Assembly (NCBI RefSeq): GCF_030297155.1
Contig: NZ_AP028067.1
Coordinates: forward strand, 1,054,001-1,118,000
Direction: 5' to 3'
From: Vibrio sp. FE10
GTDB taxonomy: Bacteria; Pseudomonadota; Gammaproteobacteria; Enterobacterales; Vibrionaceae
Length of the DNA stretch: 64,000 nucleotides
The translations under genes were made by a program, and so were the position numbers. Each line of letters starts with the position of its first letter. Positions within the stretch are counted from its first letter, which is position 1. The notes under the pieces were generated by a model. That model had not been told where the DNA came from, searched no databases, and worked only from the letters and a program-made list of their open reading frames with translations. Shown here one piece after another: positions 54,817 through 64,000 of the stretch.

Positions 54817-55797
54817 ATGGTGAACGCGGATATACTTTCTCATTGGATAGAAACCAAACGTCATGCTTCGTTAACTGAGGTTACTCACGGAGCAACTAAT
54901 TCGGTGTATAAGGTGGGTTCAAAGCCAGCTTTATTTTTGAGGAAATACCGGACTCGTGATGCTAGTCGTATCAAGAACGAGCACGAACTGTTGTTCTTTC
55001 TATCTCAAAAAGTCCCAACTGTGGTTTTGCCGTGCCTTACTTCAAATGGTCAAAGTTTTGTTAAGGCCAAAGGTGAATACTACGCGTTGTTTCCTGAGGC
55101 TCACGGTTCGTTGATTGAGAAGCTCGCTTTGACAGACACGCATGCATTCGAAGCCGGTGCTACTCTCGCAAAGCTTCATCGCCAGTTGAGCCTCTACCCT
55201 CGAAATGGATTGCCAAATGAGATGTTCCCAGTTATCCAACTGTCATGGAACAGAGAGCTATGGCTGCAGCGTCTTGATAAGATCATTGCTGCTATCGAAT
55301 CAAAAGGGGAGCAAAACGTCGAGGATGAATGGGCGCTACAGAGGTCTATACAGCAACGTAGTTTTCTAGCGAGTAGCCAAAGTGTCCACTCTTATGAGAC
55401 CAAAACCGAGCGAATACTGATTCACGGTGACTTCCATCATTATAATCTCTTCTTTGATAAGCGTTCTAAAGTGAGCGGTATTATCGATTGGGACTTGGTT
55501 CAATACATGCCTCCTGCCTACGAAATAGCCCGGGGTTGCATGTACATGTTTGATATGGATGTTAAGAAATCGGTCGAATTTGTTGGCGGTTACTTGTCCA
55601 TTAATGAACTTTCAAAAGCGAGTATTAGTGATGGAGTTTGTGCTTGGGGCATTTTTGCTGACCACCATATCTGGGCGTTGGAAGAGGTTTATTTAAAACA
55701 GAACCTAGCCGCTCGTAAATTCATACCTCACAAGAACTTTTTACCTTTTGAGCAGCAATGGTCATTGATAGAGTCGCACTTGGTAAACAAGCGATAA
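54817..55797 (+). CDS. Aminoglycoside/homoserine-kinase-like phosphotransferase
   Basis: 326 residues with the APH fold: SLTEVTHGATNSVYKVGSKPALFLRKYRT at the nucleotide loop, catalytic ILIHGDFHHYNLFFDKRSKVSGIIDWDLVQYMPPAYEIAR with the HxDxxxxN and D-W motifs. It transfers phosphate from ATP to a small hydroxylated or amino compound. The substrate is unknown. It follows the exporter by 21 bases. Confidence 0.88.
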   Translation: MVNADILSHWIETKRHASLTEVTHGATNSVYKVGSKPALFLRKYRTRDASRIKNEHELLFFLSQKVPTVVLPCLTSNGQSFVKAKGEYYALFPEAHGSLIEKLALTDTHAFEAGATLAKLHRQLSLYPRNGLPNEMFPVIQLSWNRELWLQRLDKIIAAIESKGEQNVEDEWALQRSIQQRSFLASSQSVHSYETKTERILIHGDFHHYNLFFDKRSKVSGIIDWDLVQYMPPAYEIARGCMYMFDMDVKKSVEFVGGYLSINELSKASISDGVCAWGIFADHHIWALEEVYLKQNLAARKFIPHKNFLPFEQQWSLIESHLVNKR

Positions 55798-55833
55798 AGG
55801 TCAGGCGTTGCATTGTAATCTGAGGGAGATCTA

Positions 55834-56610
55834 ATGAGTACCCAAGACCTATCTAACATGGGTTCTGCTCGAGTATCTATAGAACAACTTAACGGTGGAC
55901 CTTGTATTCGAAAGCAAGGTGCTGGTGGCGTAGAGATTTCCTTCTATCAACATGCCGCTCAGCAGTTGTCTGGTGTGCACAGTCCCAAATTGTTGGCTGT
56001 TGAAGGGGATGATTTATATATCGAATACATTCCCCACTCTTTAACACTAAATGAGCTTCAAACGACTTCAGAGGTGTATCAGCAACTTTCTCGTATTCAC
56101 CAGTCTCAATATGTTCCGAGCTTTAAAGTCAAAGAGCATTGCTGGCACATAAATGAAACCGAGACTGCATTCGCCTCTCTGAAACTACCTCAAATAACCC
56201 AAGACAGTTTGCTGCGTATTCAGCAGCTTAGTGATGTTTTGTTTGACCATAAAACCTTAGTTTCTGGCGATGCCAACGAAGGAAACTGGGGGAGAAGAGA
56301 CAACGGTCAGCTGGTGTTATTTGATTGGGAGCGTTTTGGTTTTGGCAGCCCTGCGATAGATTTGGCTCCGCTCGTTTCCCGAATGGGAACTTTGCCAGAT
56401 TATGAGCGCATTGTAGATCAGTACCTTTGCCATAACACCTTGATTCCGCGTGAAGATTTAATAAAGCAATTGATCATCGCGAAAAGCTGGATCGTAGTCG
56501 AAGTCACGAATATATTGGTCACGCGTAACAACCCTGAAGCTTCGAAATACATTCATTGGTTTAGAGAGCAATTGCCAACTTGGTTGGCTTTAGTTGAAGG
56601 CAGATTGTAG
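55834..56610 (+). CDS. Choline-kinase-like phosphotransferase
   Basis: 258 residues with the APH core LVSGDANEGNWGRRDNGQLVLFDWERFGFGSPAIDLAPL. In the catalytic loop the usual His of HGD is serine (SGD), but Asp and Asn are kept. It is a second, more distant kinase next to the gene at 54817, suggesting a small-molecule phosphorylation pathway. Confidence 0.85.
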   Translation: MSTQDLSNMGSARVSIEQLNGGPCIRKQGAGGVEISFYQHAAQQLSGVHSPKLLAVEGDDLYIEYIPHSLTLNELQTTSEVYQQLSRIHQSQYVPSFKVKEHCWHINETETAFASLKLPQITQDSLLRIQQLSDVLFDHKTLVSGDANEGNWGRRDNGQLVLFDWERFGFGSPAIDLAPLVSRMGTLPDYERIVDQYLCHNTLIPREDLIKQLIIAKSWIVVEVTNILVTRNNPEASKYIHWFREQLPTWLALVEGRL

Positions 56611-56649
56611 TTGAAGGGTGGTTGTAGTCATCTCTATAAAGGTCTATCT

Positions 56650-57084
56650 ATGAATATTGTCTGTGCGGAAAAACAAGAATTGGCTGATATCTACCAGCTT
56701 GAACATGCTTTGTTTGGCGACCATGCCTATCCGCAGTTTTTCTTTCGTCAGGCATTTGATTGCTGGGGGAAGGGCTTATTGGTGGCGAAACAAGATTCGC
56801 AGGTTGCGGGTTATGTGTTGATGACACCGACAGACAAGCCACAAGAGTATTGGGTTCTGTCACTGGCCGTTAATGGTCACTATCGTGGGATGGGAATTGG
56901 TCGTTCATTGATGGAACAGGCGATAGCGACACTGCTTGAAGAATCCAAGATATTGCTGACAGTGGATCCCAATAATGTATCGGCTTGTGCGCTTTATGCA
57001 TCGATGGGTTTTGTCACGATCAAAGAAGAGTCGAATTATTTTGGCGATGATGAGCCACGATTGGTGATGCAACTCATCATCTAG
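56650..57084 (+). CDS. GNAT-family N-acetyltransferase
   Basis: 144 residues from the ATG at 56650. LEHALFGDHAYPQFFFRQAFD and VLSLAVNGHYRGMGIGRSLMEQAIA give the RimI-like fold and the acetyl-CoA loop (RGMGIG). The substrate may be a protein N-terminus or a small amine. It follows the kinase by 39 bases. Confidence 0.85.
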   Translation: MNIVCAEKQELADIYQLEHALFGDHAYPQFFFRQAFDCWGKGLLVAKQDSQVAGYVLMTPTDKPQEYWVLSLAVNGHYRGMGIGRSLMEQAIATLLEESKILLTVDPNNVSACALYASMGFVTIKEESNYFGDDEPRLVMQLII

Positions 57085-57140
57085 TGTTTTGTTAATGCTG
57101 TTTATCCCAAATCGCATACCTTGATTAAAGACTCACAGAG

Positions 57141-57608
57141 CTAGGTCAACATCACGATACCGTGCATCAACACCACGCTAGAAGTGAGTCGAGTTCTCAT
57201 GTCAAAGTAGCCATCCGGGCCTTCGCTTTGGTTTTCTTCTCTCATCGACCTTTCCGCTCGCCAAACTGCGATGTAACCGATAATAAGAATCAGAGTGGTG
57301 AGAAACTCTTGCTGCTCACCGAGTAGCACCGCTAGCCAAGCTGCCAACACAGTAACATTGCTCAGAACTAGAGCCTTGTTGCTGGATTGGTTTTCGAAGT
57401 TCTCTATTCCATTTCCCCACAAGATTCCCGACAAAAAACTCAATATGACCACGCTGTAGGTGATGAAGAGTGTCTCGCCACTCAGGCCTAGGAATCGGCT
57501 GTCAGTCAGAGACAGCAGTAGGCCAAATAGAAACGGGATTAGCCCCATGTAACCTAGCTTGGCCATGGTGTTGCGTGTTTGAGTTGTCTCCATAAAATCT
57601 GACCTCAT
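57141..57608 (-). CDS. DUF3429 family membrane protein
   Basis: 155 residues with four to five membrane helices (LGYMGLIPFLFGLLLSL, FITYSVVILSFLSGILWG, VTVLAAWLAVLLG, LIGYIAVWRAERS). The pattern matches DUF3429 proteins. A start at METTQTRN (57593) is also possible. The frame overlaps the end of the glutathione peroxidase gene, so both are co-transcribed. Confidence 0.8.
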   Translation of the reverse strand: MRSDFMETTQTRNTMAKLGYMGLIPFLFGLLLSLTDSRFLGLSGETLFITYSVVILSFLSGILWGNGIENFENQSSNKALVLSNVTVLAAWLAVLLGEQQEFLTTLILIIGYIAVWRAERSMREENQSEGPDGYFDMRTRLTSSVVLMHGIVMLT

Positions 57609-58150
57609 AACTGCTGCTCAATTGCATTTTTGAGTGTCGCACTTACAGGTGATGTCGAGCTAGGGAAGGTTGCCACCACTTTGCCTTCTTTGCTGATCAG
57701 GAATTTGTAGAAGTTCCACTTGGGCGTTACGCCTGCTTGTTGTTGAATTTCTGCAAACACAGGGTTAGCGCTACTGCCAGACAGCGAAGCTCGAGCCATC
57801 ATAGGGAAGGTAACACCGTAGTCGAGATAACAGACTTTAGCCGATTTCTCTTCGCTTCCTTTGTCTTGGCGAAAATCATTACTTGGAAAGCCAACAACCG
57901 TGAAACCTTGGTCCTTATAGGTCTGATGCAATTGCTCTAGCTGTTTAAATTGTGGTGTGAAACCACATTGGCTGGCCGTGTTCACAACCAAAAGGGTCTT
58001 GCCTTGAAACTCTTCACACAGCTCTATCTCTTCGTTCGAATTTAACAAACGTTGTTTGCCGTTGAGTATCTCAGGGCAACTGGATGCAAAAGCGATAGAG
58101 CTCGTTAGGCTTGTAATCAGGGCGGTGGAGCAAAGCAGTGAAGGTTTCAT
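57605..58150 (-). CDS. Glutathione-peroxidase-family protein, exported
   Basis: 181 residues with a signal peptide (LLCSTALITSLTSSIAFA). The active cysteine is Cys62 in VVNTASQCGFTPQ, with GFPSNDFRQDKG and WNFYKFLISKEGKVVATFPSS completing the Gln/Trp site. It reduces peroxides in the periplasm, probably with thioredoxin-like donors. Confidence 0.92.
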   Translation of the reverse strand: MKPSLLCSTALITSLTSSIAFASSCPEILNGKQRLLNSNEEIELCEEFQGKTLLVVNTASQCGFTPQFKQLEQLHQTYKDQGFTVVGFPSNDFRQDKGSEEKSAKVCYLDYGVTFPMMARASLSGSSANPVFAEIQQQAGVTPKWNFYKFLISKEGKVVATFPSSTSPVSATLKNAIEQQL

Positions 58151-58247
58151 AGGTTTGGCTCATTTTAGTTGGCGTAACTGTTAGTACTCTTGCGCAGGAC
58201 GAAATGATCACTCTGCTAATCATTAACCGCCACTATTTATGAACTAA

Positions 58248-59570
58248 TCAAATGTCATCGCTGAAAAGATATGGAGCGACCAAACGACTTATGTTCACCC
58301 TTGCACCAAGGCGAGCGGCTAACAGATACATGCCACCAATTTTGCGGTGTAGGAATAGGGCGTCTGCTGGCGGTGTATGCCAGTACTCTTGTTCCATGCT
58401 GAGTATAGTTCCGGCTTCGCGTAGCTTTTGAGCGAGTCCACTGGCTTTAAAATCGTACTCTTCGTCGACTAACATAGGTTCACACGCCATTGTCACTAAG
58501 TTAAGAATGGCTTGGCGCTGATCGGGGAGAATCGTCTCGCTAAAGAACCCTATCTGTTCGAGCGCCTTGTTGAGTCCTTGTTCATCGTGATTAATCACAG
58601 AGGTAAAGGCCGAACGATAGCCATCACTGAAGCGGTCGCTGTATTCACGCGTTGCCCCAAAATCTAACAGCCCAATCTGGCGCGTGTTTTCAACGTAAAG
58701 GTAGTTGGCGAAGTTGGGGTCGGTTTGCACCATCTTAAAATCGAACAACTCTTTGAACATGAGTTCGAGCAAGCTGCGCATCACAAAATCACGAGTGCTT
58801 TGATCGTAACCTTCTATTTGCTCTATCGATACGCCTTCAATGAAGTCCATCGCGAGCACCGATTCTGAAGACATTTGAGGATGAATTTTAGGTACAACGA
58901 AGTGAGAGTGTTCTTTGAGCGCATGGTAGTAACGTGTCGCGTAGTCAGCCTCGCGGGCATAATCCGCTTCATCATGGAGCTGTTTCTTTGCTTCTTCTAA
59001 TAAGCCTTTGTAATCGACAGACTTGGGTATTAACCCAACGATGTTAAGCAGCGTGCCTACATTGTCCACATCACTGTCGATGCTTTTTCGAATACCTGGA
59101 TATTGGACTTTTATGGCAAGTTTGTCTCCCGCATCACTGTAGGCTTGGTGAACTTGTCCGATGGACGCACTGGCGATAGGTTTAAAGTTAAAGGAAAGGA
59201 ATTCGGTTTTCCAGTTGCTGCCGAGTGAGCTTTCTAACACTTGGTTGAGCTGCTTTGTTGGCAATGGGTCGGCGTCTGAGCGCAGGCGAGAAAGAATGTC
59301 GGCGAGTTCAGGTTCGAGGACATCGCCAGCGTCCATTGATAACATTTGGCCAAGTTTCATCGCTGCACCGCGCAGGTGTGCGAGTTGGTCAGTCAGGCGA
59401 GCAATGTTCTGCGGCGTGAGCATTAAGTCTTTTGCTTTCGGCCTGTTGCCTTGTGCAAGTTGCTTGGTGCCTTCCGTTATCACATTGCCCGCGACCCTTG
59501 TCGCCAGCGAGGCAAACTTACTAAATCTAGAAATGCGATGTGTGGGAAGGTTTCTCTCTTTTGCCGACAT
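58248..59570 (-). CDS. ABC1/UbiB/AarF-family atypical kinase
   Basis: 440 residues with the family hallmark KLGQMLSMD (KxGQ motif) near residue 75, the AIKVQYPGI lysine, LAMDFIEGVSIEQIEGYD and the catalytic VQTDPNFANYLY / LLDFGATREY. Family members support ubiquinone biosynthesis or lipid handling. It stands alone. Confidence 0.92.
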   Translation of the reverse strand: MSAKERNLPTHRISRFSKFASLATRVAGNVITEGTKQLAQGNRPKAKDLMLTPQNIARLTDQLAHLRGAAMKLGQMLSMDAGDVLEPELADILSRLRSDADPLPTKQLNQVLESSLGSNWKTEFLSFNFKPIASASIGQVHQAYSDAGDKLAIKVQYPGIRKSIDSDVDNVGTLLNIVGLIPKSVDYKGLLEEAKKQLHDEADYAREADYATRYYHALKEHSHFVVPKIHPQMSSESVLAMDFIEGVSIEQIEGYDQSTRDFVMRSLLELMFKELFDFKMVQTDPNFANYLYVENTRQIGLLDFGATREYSDRFSDGYRSAFTSVINHDEQGLNKALEQIGFFSETILPDQRQAILNLVTMACEPMLVDEEYDFKASGLAQKLREAGTILSMEQEYWHTPPADALFLHRKIGGMYLLAARLGARVNISRLVAPYLFSDDI

Positions 59571-59865
59571 AAAGGTTCTCTCTGGGAATTGAGGTTGATA
59601 CCAATCGTAGTAAATAACTGTTCACCCTAGCTTGTTAAAAAGCCCGATAACGTCGTTAGATTTTTTGATTGTAGAATAACTACTTATCCAAACTTCTTGT
59701 CGAAAAGAGCCACCTTGTTCTCTAGCTTTTTTCCTGCGCTATTTTTGAACACTTACTTACTGTGATTGGTATGACTACAAAGTTCTATCAATCATTACAC
59801 AACCTCATGTTTTGTTGTGATAACTTGTCTCGTGGAACAGTAAACAAAATTAATAAGGACAAAAC

Positions 59866-59961
59866 ATGAAGTTTATTTGGTTGAAAGTGGCTGTCACTGT
59901 ATTGGTATTCGCAGCACTGTTTGGCATTGTTTATTACAAAGTCGCCAGCGGTATATCTTAG
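59866..59961 (+). CDS. Small single-helix membrane protein
   Basis: 31 residues, MKFIWLKVAVTVLVFAALFG then IVYYKVASGIS, starting seven bases after AAGGAC. One membrane helix is clear. Small proteins of this type are common in Vibrio, but nothing is known of this one. Confidence 0.55.
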   Translation: MKFIWLKVAVTVLVFAALFGIVYYKVASGIS

Positions 59962-59968
59962 TCCGACA

Positions 59969-60355
59969 CTATTTGGTGCAGCTGTTTCCGTTGCAGCGTG
60001 ACTTTCCTGTTAGCCAGAAAGAGACTTTATATCGGTTCTTGGCAAACCGTAGATAACACCAATCTGCCATTGGCTTAAATATCGCCCAGCGCAATGGGGC
60101 ATATAGCCAACCTTTGCCTACCAGCTTCCACGCTTGATAAGTCACGTCCAAACCCAGCAGTAATTTTCCGTTCTCATCGAGTGCATGCAAAATCGTATTG
60201 GCTGCCTCTGCATCTATCTGCGGGTAGTCTGAAAATGCTTCACTGTAGATATCGATGGTTTGAATCTGATTTTTAGTATCAGATTTAGCCAGAGCCGCCA
60301 TCTCTTTCGCACAAAGTGGACATGTCCCATCGTAAAATATCGTTAATGCAGTCAT
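59969..60355 (-). CDS. DCC-family thiol-disulfide oxidoreductase-like protein
   Basis: 128 residues from the ATG at 60355. FYDGTCPLCAKEM holds the CxxC of the DCC (DUF393) family, followed by the typical WKLVGKGWLYAPLRWAIFKPMADWCYLRFAKNRY. The upstream in-frame ATG at 60403 is less likely. Function in redox chemistry is assumed from the motif. Confidence 0.85.
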   Translation of the reverse strand: MTALTIFYDGTCPLCAKEMAALAKSDTKNQIQTIDIYSEAFSDYPQIDAEAANTILHALDENGKLLLGLDVTYQAWKLVGKGWLYAPLRWAIFKPMADWCYLRFAKNRYKVSFWLTGKSRCNGNSCTK

Positions 60356-60517
60356 TGTTTTTCTTACTTTTTTCGTCAATACCAATCTATACGACATCAC
60401 CAATTAGGTGGATCATTCTGCCCAGTTATCCGACACTGTCATTGTGAGAACTATTTTACAGTATCATCTAGAGGTAACATCCGTTCCATGCATTTACAAA
60501 TTAAGAGCCTATCTCCA

Positions 60518-61075
60518 ATGACAACAAAGTTAATGAACCGTTTCATAATAGCTATGACTGCCCTGATGCTAAGTGGTTGTGTTAGCTACAGTGTGACTGA
60601 GCAAGAAATGACGAACTACCTTCAAGATTCGGTGATGTTAGAGCAGGAAGTGGGTGTACAAAACGTTATGTATGCGCAAGTCGCTGTCGATGACTTAGCG
60701 GTGCAGATTGGTCGAGCTGATGCCGAGCGTGTTTCTGTTCTGGCGAACACCAATGCAAAGGTTCAGGTGTTCAACATGCCTAATATGGGGTTGGACTTGG
60801 ACATCGAATTCAGTGCAGTCCCTGAATACGACAAAGAAAGTGGTGAGGTGTATTTAAAGTCACTGCGACTAGAGCGCTTTGAAGAGAAGGGAAAGCAGCT
60901 TTCTCCTGAAATAGAGAAATTACTCAAACCCGCCGTGTCGATGATCGGCTTTGCTTTGTCTCAGTCTCCGGTATACAAACTGGACAGTAATAAAGTGCAA
61001 GAGTCGTTGATTAAGTCATCGGAACCCAATCTGGTGATTAAAGACAATAAACTGGTTATCGAGTTATTCGATTAA
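60518..61075 (+). CDS. DUF1439-type lipoprotein
   Basis: 185 residues from the ATG at 60518, with a lipobox (LMLSGC). The mature part (SVTEQEMTNYLQDSVMLEQEVGVQNVMYAQVAVDDLAVQIGR) matches YceB-like DUF1439 proteins, which have a lipid-binding-like tubular fold. Function unknown. An ATG at 60533 is also possible. Confidence 0.8.
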   Translation: MTTKLMNRFIIAMTALMLSGCVSYSVTEQEMTNYLQDSVMLEQEVGVQNVMYAQVAVDDLAVQIGRADAERVSVLANTNAKVQVFNMPNMGLDLDIEFSAVPEYDKESGEVYLKSLRLERFEEKGKQLSPEIEKLLKPAVSMIGFALSQSPVYKLDSNKVQESLIKSSEPNLVIKDNKLVIELFD

Positions 61076-61298
61076 CCTTTTCGTTTTAGCTTGGACTAAG
61101 ATTTGAACATAATGGCTGCCGATCAGGTGGCCATTTTTGTTTGTGTTGAGTCGGTCATGCCTGCTTTTAGTCGGTTTACTCACCTTGTCTATCTGTCTCA
61201 TTTATTGAATTCGCCGCGTATCTCACCTTTACTTTACTCTTGTGAGCAAGTCATCGCTTCAGTCATCAAATGATAAAAAAGAAAAAGGTGAACGAACT

Positions 61299-62861
61299 AT
61301 GAAGAGTCCAGTAATAGCGGATAACAAACCCGTCAAAGTCGAGCTGACAGAAGGCGAAGAGTATTACTTCTGTACCTGCGGGCGGTCTAAAAGCCAACCT
61401 TTTTGCGACGGTTCCCACTCAGGTACTGGCTTTAAACCAAAAAGCTTTGTCGCGGAAGAGAGCGGAGATGCTTACCTTTGCCGCTGTAAATATTCGAACA
61501 ACCTCCCTTTTTGCGATGGCACTCATAAACAATTCACCGCAGAGCAAATAGGCCAAGAAGGCCCCGGTGTTCATGTCCAATCTGCGGCTCCCGAAAGCTC
61601 GCCAGCCGCAACTGCAACTAAAGAAGAACCCACGGTCGAGTTCATTCATCAACTGGCGCGCGATGGCTTATCTAAGGTCGGACATCACGGGCCAATGACC
61701 TCAATGGGTGTGCCAAGGTACTTGTTACCTCACTGGGATGATATTCAAGTGATGGTTGCACAAATGGCGACTAAGCCTTTGTTGGAAAACGTGCCCGTCG
61801 GTACTGAGCTTGTTATTGGGCCGAAAGCGAAAAAGCCGCTCAAATTGAACATCTCCTTGTTTGTGTCCGATATGAGTTTTGGCTCTTTGTCTGAAGAAGC
61901 GAAAGTCTCGTTGGCGACAGGCGCAGAACTCGCAGGGACGGGCATCTGCTCTGGAGAGGGCGGCATGTTACCTGAAGAGCAGGCCGCCAACTCTCGCTAT
62001 TTTTATGAATTAGCCAGTGCCCAGTTTGGTTACGATGAAGCTAAGCTCAAAAACGTTCAAGCCTTCCACTTTAAAGGTGGGCAGGGTGCGAAAACCGGAA
62101 CGGGCGGTCATCTACCGGGGGCGAAGAATATTGGTAAAATCGCTGAGGTGCGTGGCATTGAAGCCGGCACAGCTGCGATTTCTCCACCCACCTTTGTCGA
62201 TCTAAAAACGGTCGAAGATTTCAAAAAGTTCGCCGACCGAGTTCGTGAGTTGACGGGCGGTATCCCGATTGGCTTTAAGTTAAGTGCTAATCATATTGAA
62301 GAAGACATTCAGTTTGCACTCGATGCCAGTGCCGATTACATCATCTTGGATGGTCGCGGTGGCGGTACAGGGGCGGCGCCAGAGATGTTCCGTGACCATA
62401 TTAGTGTTCCTACCATTCCAGCACTCGCTCGCGCCAGAGCTTATCTCGATAAACAAGGGGTCAGTGACAGAGTTACATTGATCATCACAGGCGGCCTACG
62501 AGTGCCGATGGACTTTGTGAAAGCGATGGCGCTTGGCGCGGATGGTGTCGCCATTTCAAACAGCGCCATGCAGTCGATAGGTTGTGTGGCGGCGAGAATG
62601 TGTAACACCAATAACTGCCCGGCAGGAATCGCAACTCAAAAAGCCGATTTGCGCCAACGCTTAAATGTGGAAAAAGCCTCGAACCAACTCAAGAACTTCT
62701 TCGAAGCCTCGACGGAGTTAATGCAAGTGATGGCGAGAGCGTGCGGCCATGATCATTTGAATCAGTTTAACCCTCACGATTTAGCAACATGGAATCGCGA
62801 GATGGCGGAGCTATCGGGTGTTGCCTATTCAGGTGTCAGTCCGTTGAATCAATCTAAGTAA
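61299..62861 (+). CDS. CDGSH iron-sulfur domains fused to a glutamate-synthase-type FMN domain
   Basis: 521 residues from the ATG at 61299 after AAGGTG. Two CDGSH motifs come first (Cys25, Cys27, Cys36, His40 and Cys61, Cys63, Cys72, His76), each expected to hold a 2Fe-2S cluster. The rest is the FMN-binding barrel of glutamate synthase (SDMSFGSLSEEAKVSLATGA, KGGQGAKTGTGGHLPG, GIEAGTAAISPPT, DGRGGGTGAAP, CNTNNCPAGIATQ). No glutaminase domain is present. It probably moves electrons to or from an unknown substrate. Confidence 0.92.
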   Translation: MKSPVIADNKPVKVELTEGEEYYFCTCGRSKSQPFCDGSHSGTGFKPKSFVAEESGDAYLCRCKYSNNLPFCDGTHKQFTAEQIGQEGPGVHVQSAAPESSPAATATKEEPTVEFIHQLARDGLSKVGHHGPMTSMGVPRYLLPHWDDIQVMVAQMATKPLLENVPVGTELVIGPKAKKPLKLNISLFVSDMSFGSLSEEAKVSLATGAELAGTGICSGEGGMLPEEQAANSRYFYELASAQFGYDEAKLKNVQAFHFKGGQGAKTGTGGHLPGAKNIGKIAEVRGIEAGTAAISPPTFVDLKTVEDFKKFADRVRELTGGIPIGFKLSANHIEEDIQFALDASADYIILDGRGGGTGAAPEMFRDHISVPTIPALARARAYLDKQGVSDRVTLIITGGLRVPMDFVKAMALGADGVAISNSAMQSIGCVAARMCNTNNCPAGIATQKADLRQRLNVEKASNQLKNFFEASTELMQVMARACGHDHLNQFNPHDLATWNREMAELSGVAYSGVSPLNQSK

Positions 62862-62875
62862 ATAACACATCAATA

Positions 62876-62912
62876 AAGCACACCCACAGCATTTTGGGTG
62901 TGCTTCTTTTTG
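62876..62912 (+). terminator. Terminator after the CDGSH/glutamate-synthase gene
   Basis: AAGCACACCCA pairs with TGGGTGTGCTT around an eight-base loop and is followed by CTTTTTG. Confidence 0.85.
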
Positions 62913-63110
62913 TCTATGTAATACAAGCTCATATTTTTTCTGCGGTAATTCACTGTTTTACAGCCGCTTTGTAATTATTTCCTACTTATTGAAAATATCA
63001 CTTTACCTCAAGTTAACTTGAGGTTTTATCATCTCTCCCGAACTTAAGAAATCACCTGTTTTGTTGTGAGTTAATCACGATAAGGCAATAAAAAGAGAAT
63101 AGGTTGGGAT

Positions 63111-63917
63111 ATGGAACAGAGAAATATTAACGAATACTTTTCAAGAATCGGTTTGCCAGAAACAACGGGTGCAACCATCGAAAACCTAAAAGCCATTCAT
63201 CAACACCAACACCGAAGTATCCCTTTTGAAAACTTTGATGTGATTAATGGTCAACCTATTTTGCTTTCTCAAGAGGCGCTTCATGAAAAGCTGGTGGTTA
63301 ATCAACGAGGTGGCTACTGCCAAGAGTTGAATGGGCTGTTGCTGAATGTGTTAAGCCACTTGGGCTTTGAAGCCAGAAGCTTGCTTGGTCGTGTTCATTT
63401 AGCGGGTGAGCCAACAGGGCGCAGCCATCGCGTGACCATGGTGACCATTGAAGGCAAGCAGTGGCTGGTGGATGCTGGCTTTGGTACCTTTACCCCTCGC
63501 GCTCCACTGCTACTAGAAAGCAACCTTGAGCAGAACTCTGGTTTACAAAATACCGACTTACAAACCTTCCGCTTCATCGAAGATGAACTGTATGGCTTGC
63601 TACTGCAGATAAAGCAGGGTGAAGAGTGGATGAATGTATACAGCCTAGACATGACGTATGTGTGCGCCAACGATTTAGAGTCGAGTAACTTCTTCACATC
63701 AACCAGCCCGAAATCGATTTTTACGTCGAACTGTATTGCGGCACTGCCGATTGAAGACGGGATCGTCACGCTACTCAATCAAAAGGTCAAAGTGACGAAA
63801 AACGACTCAACAGAAGAGTGGTTGCTTGAAGATGAAGCGTCTTACTTTGCTGCCCTACAAACCTACTTTGGGCTGACGCTCGATGTACCTTTTTCAACTT
63901 TAAAGAAATGTTTCTAA
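63111..63917 (+). CDS. nat: Arylamine N-acetyltransferase
   Basis: 268 residues with the full catalytic triad: Cys70 in RGGYCQELN, His106 in GRSHRVTMV and Asp121 in WLVDAGFG. The enzyme transfers acetyl from acetyl-CoA to arylamines or hydrazines in the cytosol. The length is normal. The next gene starts 20 bases later, so they may form an operon. Confidence 0.93.
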   Translation: MEQRNINEYFSRIGLPETTGATIENLKAIHQHQHRSIPFENFDVINGQPILLSQEALHEKLVVNQRGGYCQELNGLLLNVLSHLGFEARSLLGRVHLAGEPTGRSHRVTMVTIEGKQWLVDAGFGTFTPRAPLLLESNLEQNSGLQNTDLQTFRFIEDELYGLLLQIKQGEEWMNVYSLDMTYVCANDLESSNFFTSTSPKSIFTSNCIAALPIEDGIVTLLNQKVKVTKNDSTEEWLLEDEASYFAALQTYFGLTLDVPFSTLKKCF

Positions 63918-63936
63918 CCGAATTCGAGGATAAAGA

Positions 63937-64000
63937 ATGAAAGTATTAGCGATTGGCGCGACCAACAGTACAACATCAATAAACCAACAACTTGCCGCGT
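63937..64000 (+). CDS. NADPH-dependent FMN reductase-like protein (partial)
   Basis: Only 21 codons are in the window (MKVLAIGATNSTTSINQQLA). They start after GAGGATAA and resemble the flavodoxin-like phosphate loop (GATNSTTSIN, compare GSxRxxSxN) of FMN reductases. The rest lies beyond the window. Confidence 0.7.
   Translation, partial: MKVLAIGATNSTTSINQQLAA

Overview
The window is a Vibrio-like gammaproteobacterial chromosome segment. The protein style, the 4.5S RNA and the gene order decR-tesB-ybaY-atl-ffs (an order recalled from Escherichia coli) all fit. Species cannot be fixed from the sequence alone.

Layout. (1) 1-5126: host backbone ending in the 4.5S (SRP) RNA gene ffs. (2) 5127-43024: one large Tn7-like transposon with a nuclease-deficient type I-F CRISPR-Cas system (I-F3 CRISPR-associated transposon, CAST), inserted just after ffs. 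I place its ends from inverted TnsB-type binding sites and a matching 5-bp duplication (CCATA). (3) 43025-64000: host backbone again. It starts with the hairpin that probably terminated ffs before insertion, then carries transporters, regulators, a small glycosyltransferase/flippase cluster, aminoglycoside-phosphotransferase-like enzymes and redox enzymes.

Inside the transposon: tnsA-tnsB-tnsC at the ffs-proximal end, a convergent xre regulator, and an Xre-operator-flanked helicase pair. Next comes a patchwork of cargo (unknown small operons, membrane proteins, a metallopeptidase-like protein). The targeting operon tniQ-cas8/5-cas7-cas6 and a very short CRISPR array follow, then a HigA-like fragment and a six-gene, tightly coupled metabolic operon with its own MFS exporter. 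A group II intron and an IS66 composite (containing an ISL3-type IS, an outer-membrane protein gene and an IS5 remnant) complete the cargo before the left end.

How it works together: TnsABC plus TniQ-Cascade form an RNA-guided integration machine. The last guide of the array matches ffs, with mismatches falling mainly at every sixth base. It is only about 18-20 nt long, and measured from this short match the insertion point lies at the usual 48-50 bp. Palindromes of the type AACTTAGA-N3-TCTAAGTT occur between xre and the helicase pair and directly before tniQ, suggesting Xre controls both. The right end carries an 11-bp-stem hairpin exactly where ffs lost its own terminator. A recurrent motif around TTTTGTCCAAAA separates several cargo modules, and the group II intron sits inside one copy.
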